Origin: an uncultured Bacilli bacterium
Lineage (GTDB): Bacteria > Bacillota_I > Bacilli_A > RF39 > UBA660
DNA length: 64,000 bases
Direction of reading: 5' to 3'
NCBI GenBank assembly: GCA_934102215.1
Contig: CAKOSH010000003.1
Coordinates: 124,001-188,000, forward strand
Position numbers and translations under genes: made by a program. Under the pieces are notes generated by a model. That model searched no databases and was not told where the DNA came from. It saw only the letters and a program-made list of their open reading frames with translations. This document shows positions 63,646 through 64,000 of the stretch, in pieces; within the stretch, counting starts at the first letter, position 1; each line of letters starts with the position of its first letter.

Positions 63646-63674
63646 ATTTTATCATATAAGCATATAAATATCAA
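63646..63674 (-). promoter_or_regulatory. Promoter of the yukD-essC transcript
   Basis: TTGATA (63669-63674), 17-bp spacer, TAAAAT (63646-63651) on the minus strand, just after the terminator of the upstream gene. Confidence 0.65.
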
Positions 63675-63680
63675 TTTATT

Positions 63681-63709
63681 TAAAAAGAAAAACTAACTTT
63701 TGTTAGTTT
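63681..63709 (-). terminator. Intrinsic terminator of the right-edge gene
   Basis: AACTAAC and GTTAGTT arms with a TTTT loop overlap the stop codon at 63693-63695; the minus transcript continues TTTTTCTTTTTAAA. Confidence 0.65.
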
Positions 63710-64000
63710 GTTCATCTAAATATTTATTTGCTTGTGTTGATTTATTATTAAGTGTTTTTACTAAGTCATAACCTTCTTTTGCGATAAATTCTATTTGCTC
63801 ATTAGTATATGGTGAGTTAATTAGATCATGTATTAATTTATTTCTTTTAATTCTCCATACATTTATTTTATCAAGTAACTCTTTTGTTATATATTTTCTT
63901 ATGTTTTTAGTATTAAATCGTGTACTATTTGTTATTTTTGATAATTTTTCACATAAAGAAAAATTTTTACCATCAATACCTTTAGTTTTATATTTAGCAT
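63693..64000 (-). CDS. C-terminal part of a HEPN-like protein, cut by window edge
   Basis: The reading frame is open from base 63998 to the TAG at 63693-63695, giving 102 residues; the N-terminus lies outside. The fragment is helical and contains NVWRIKRNKLIHDLINSP, where R-N-K-L-I-H fits the Rx4-6H motif of HEPN domains and the following helix (EQIEFIAKEGYDLVKTLN) fits the last HEPN helix. HEPN proteins are often RNases or helpers in toxin systems, but many have other roles. It is separated from the type VII transcript by a terminator and promoter. Confidence 0.5.
   Translation of the reverse strand, partial: AKYKTKGIDGKNFSLCEKLSKITNSTRFNTKNIRKYITKELLDKINVWRIKRNKLIHDLINSPYTNEQIEFIAKEGYDLVKTLNNKSTQANKYLDEQTNKS

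Noticed and set aside
1..64000. Mycoplasma-type genetic code (TGA as Trp)
   Set aside because: Trp codons are TGG throughout (e.g. in MutS and SecDF) and TGA ends real genes such as the one stopping at 12143, so the standard code holds despite the AT-rich, Mollicutes-like look.
1..64000. CRISPR array or tRNA genes
   Set aside because: The only regular repeats found are coding (57-bp array, DUF285 and Fn3-like repeats); no spacer-like pattern and no TTCNANNC-type T-loop with acceptor stem was noticed by eye. tRNAscan-SE and a CRISPR finder would settle it.

Overview
The window is AT-rich, codes densely and almost entirely on the minus strand, and uses TGA as a stop and TGG as Trp, so the standard bacterial code applies. 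The gene set (ezrA, ftsW, ftsK, secDF with a ComN-like neighbour, rel-dtd, rnhC, mutS, M16 peptidase pair, nifS-nifU, type VII secretion with a multi-domain EssC) points to a wall-forming, low-GC member of the Bacilli. It is probably one of the small-genome uncultured gut lineages (RF39/Erysipelotrichia-like). That placement is inferred from gene content, not from a marker tree.

Layout: 1-1360 is the start of a secreted beta-helix-like surface protein cut by the window edge. 1.5-9 kb holds small enzymes and membrane proteins (three GNATs, a short pyrophosphatase, a HAD phosphatase, VanZ, a hydrolase, an XRE regulator, a phosphodiesterase, an ASCH protein). 9-20 kb is housekeeping (lepB, rplS with a candidate leader, ftsW, tmk, rnhC, mutS), interrupted at 15.2-16.3 kb by a HEPN/DUF3644 protein and an adjacent structured small RNA with its own promoter and terminator. 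20-33.7 kb is an array of four large paralogous secreted proteins built from Fn3-like repeats, three of them ending in a DUF6273/C-type-lectin-like domain, plus an InlB-repeat protein. 33.8-38.9 kb is dtd, rel, secDF and a ComN-like gene.

39-45 kb is accessory: a TnpB element with a likely omega RNA, a type I toxin-antitoxin-like locus, and two BspA/DUF285 surface proteins. The promoters of these two share a nine-G tract in a 17-bp spacer and a LexA-like box. A second candidate small RNA lies between them. 45-55 kb is nifU-nifS with a palindromic operator, M16 peptidases, deoD, ftsK and ezrA.

55-63.6 kb is a type VII secretion locus read from right to left: YukD-like protein, EssC, a cutA homologue broken by an in-frame TAG, a small helical protein, then two tandem WXG100/partner modules whose WXG100 proteins are identical. 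The right edge carries the end of a HEPN-like protein. The surface-protein arrays, phase-variable promoters and type VII locus suggest a cell that invests in a variable surface. The HEPN-RNA pair, TnpB and type I locus are the defence-like or selfish modules.
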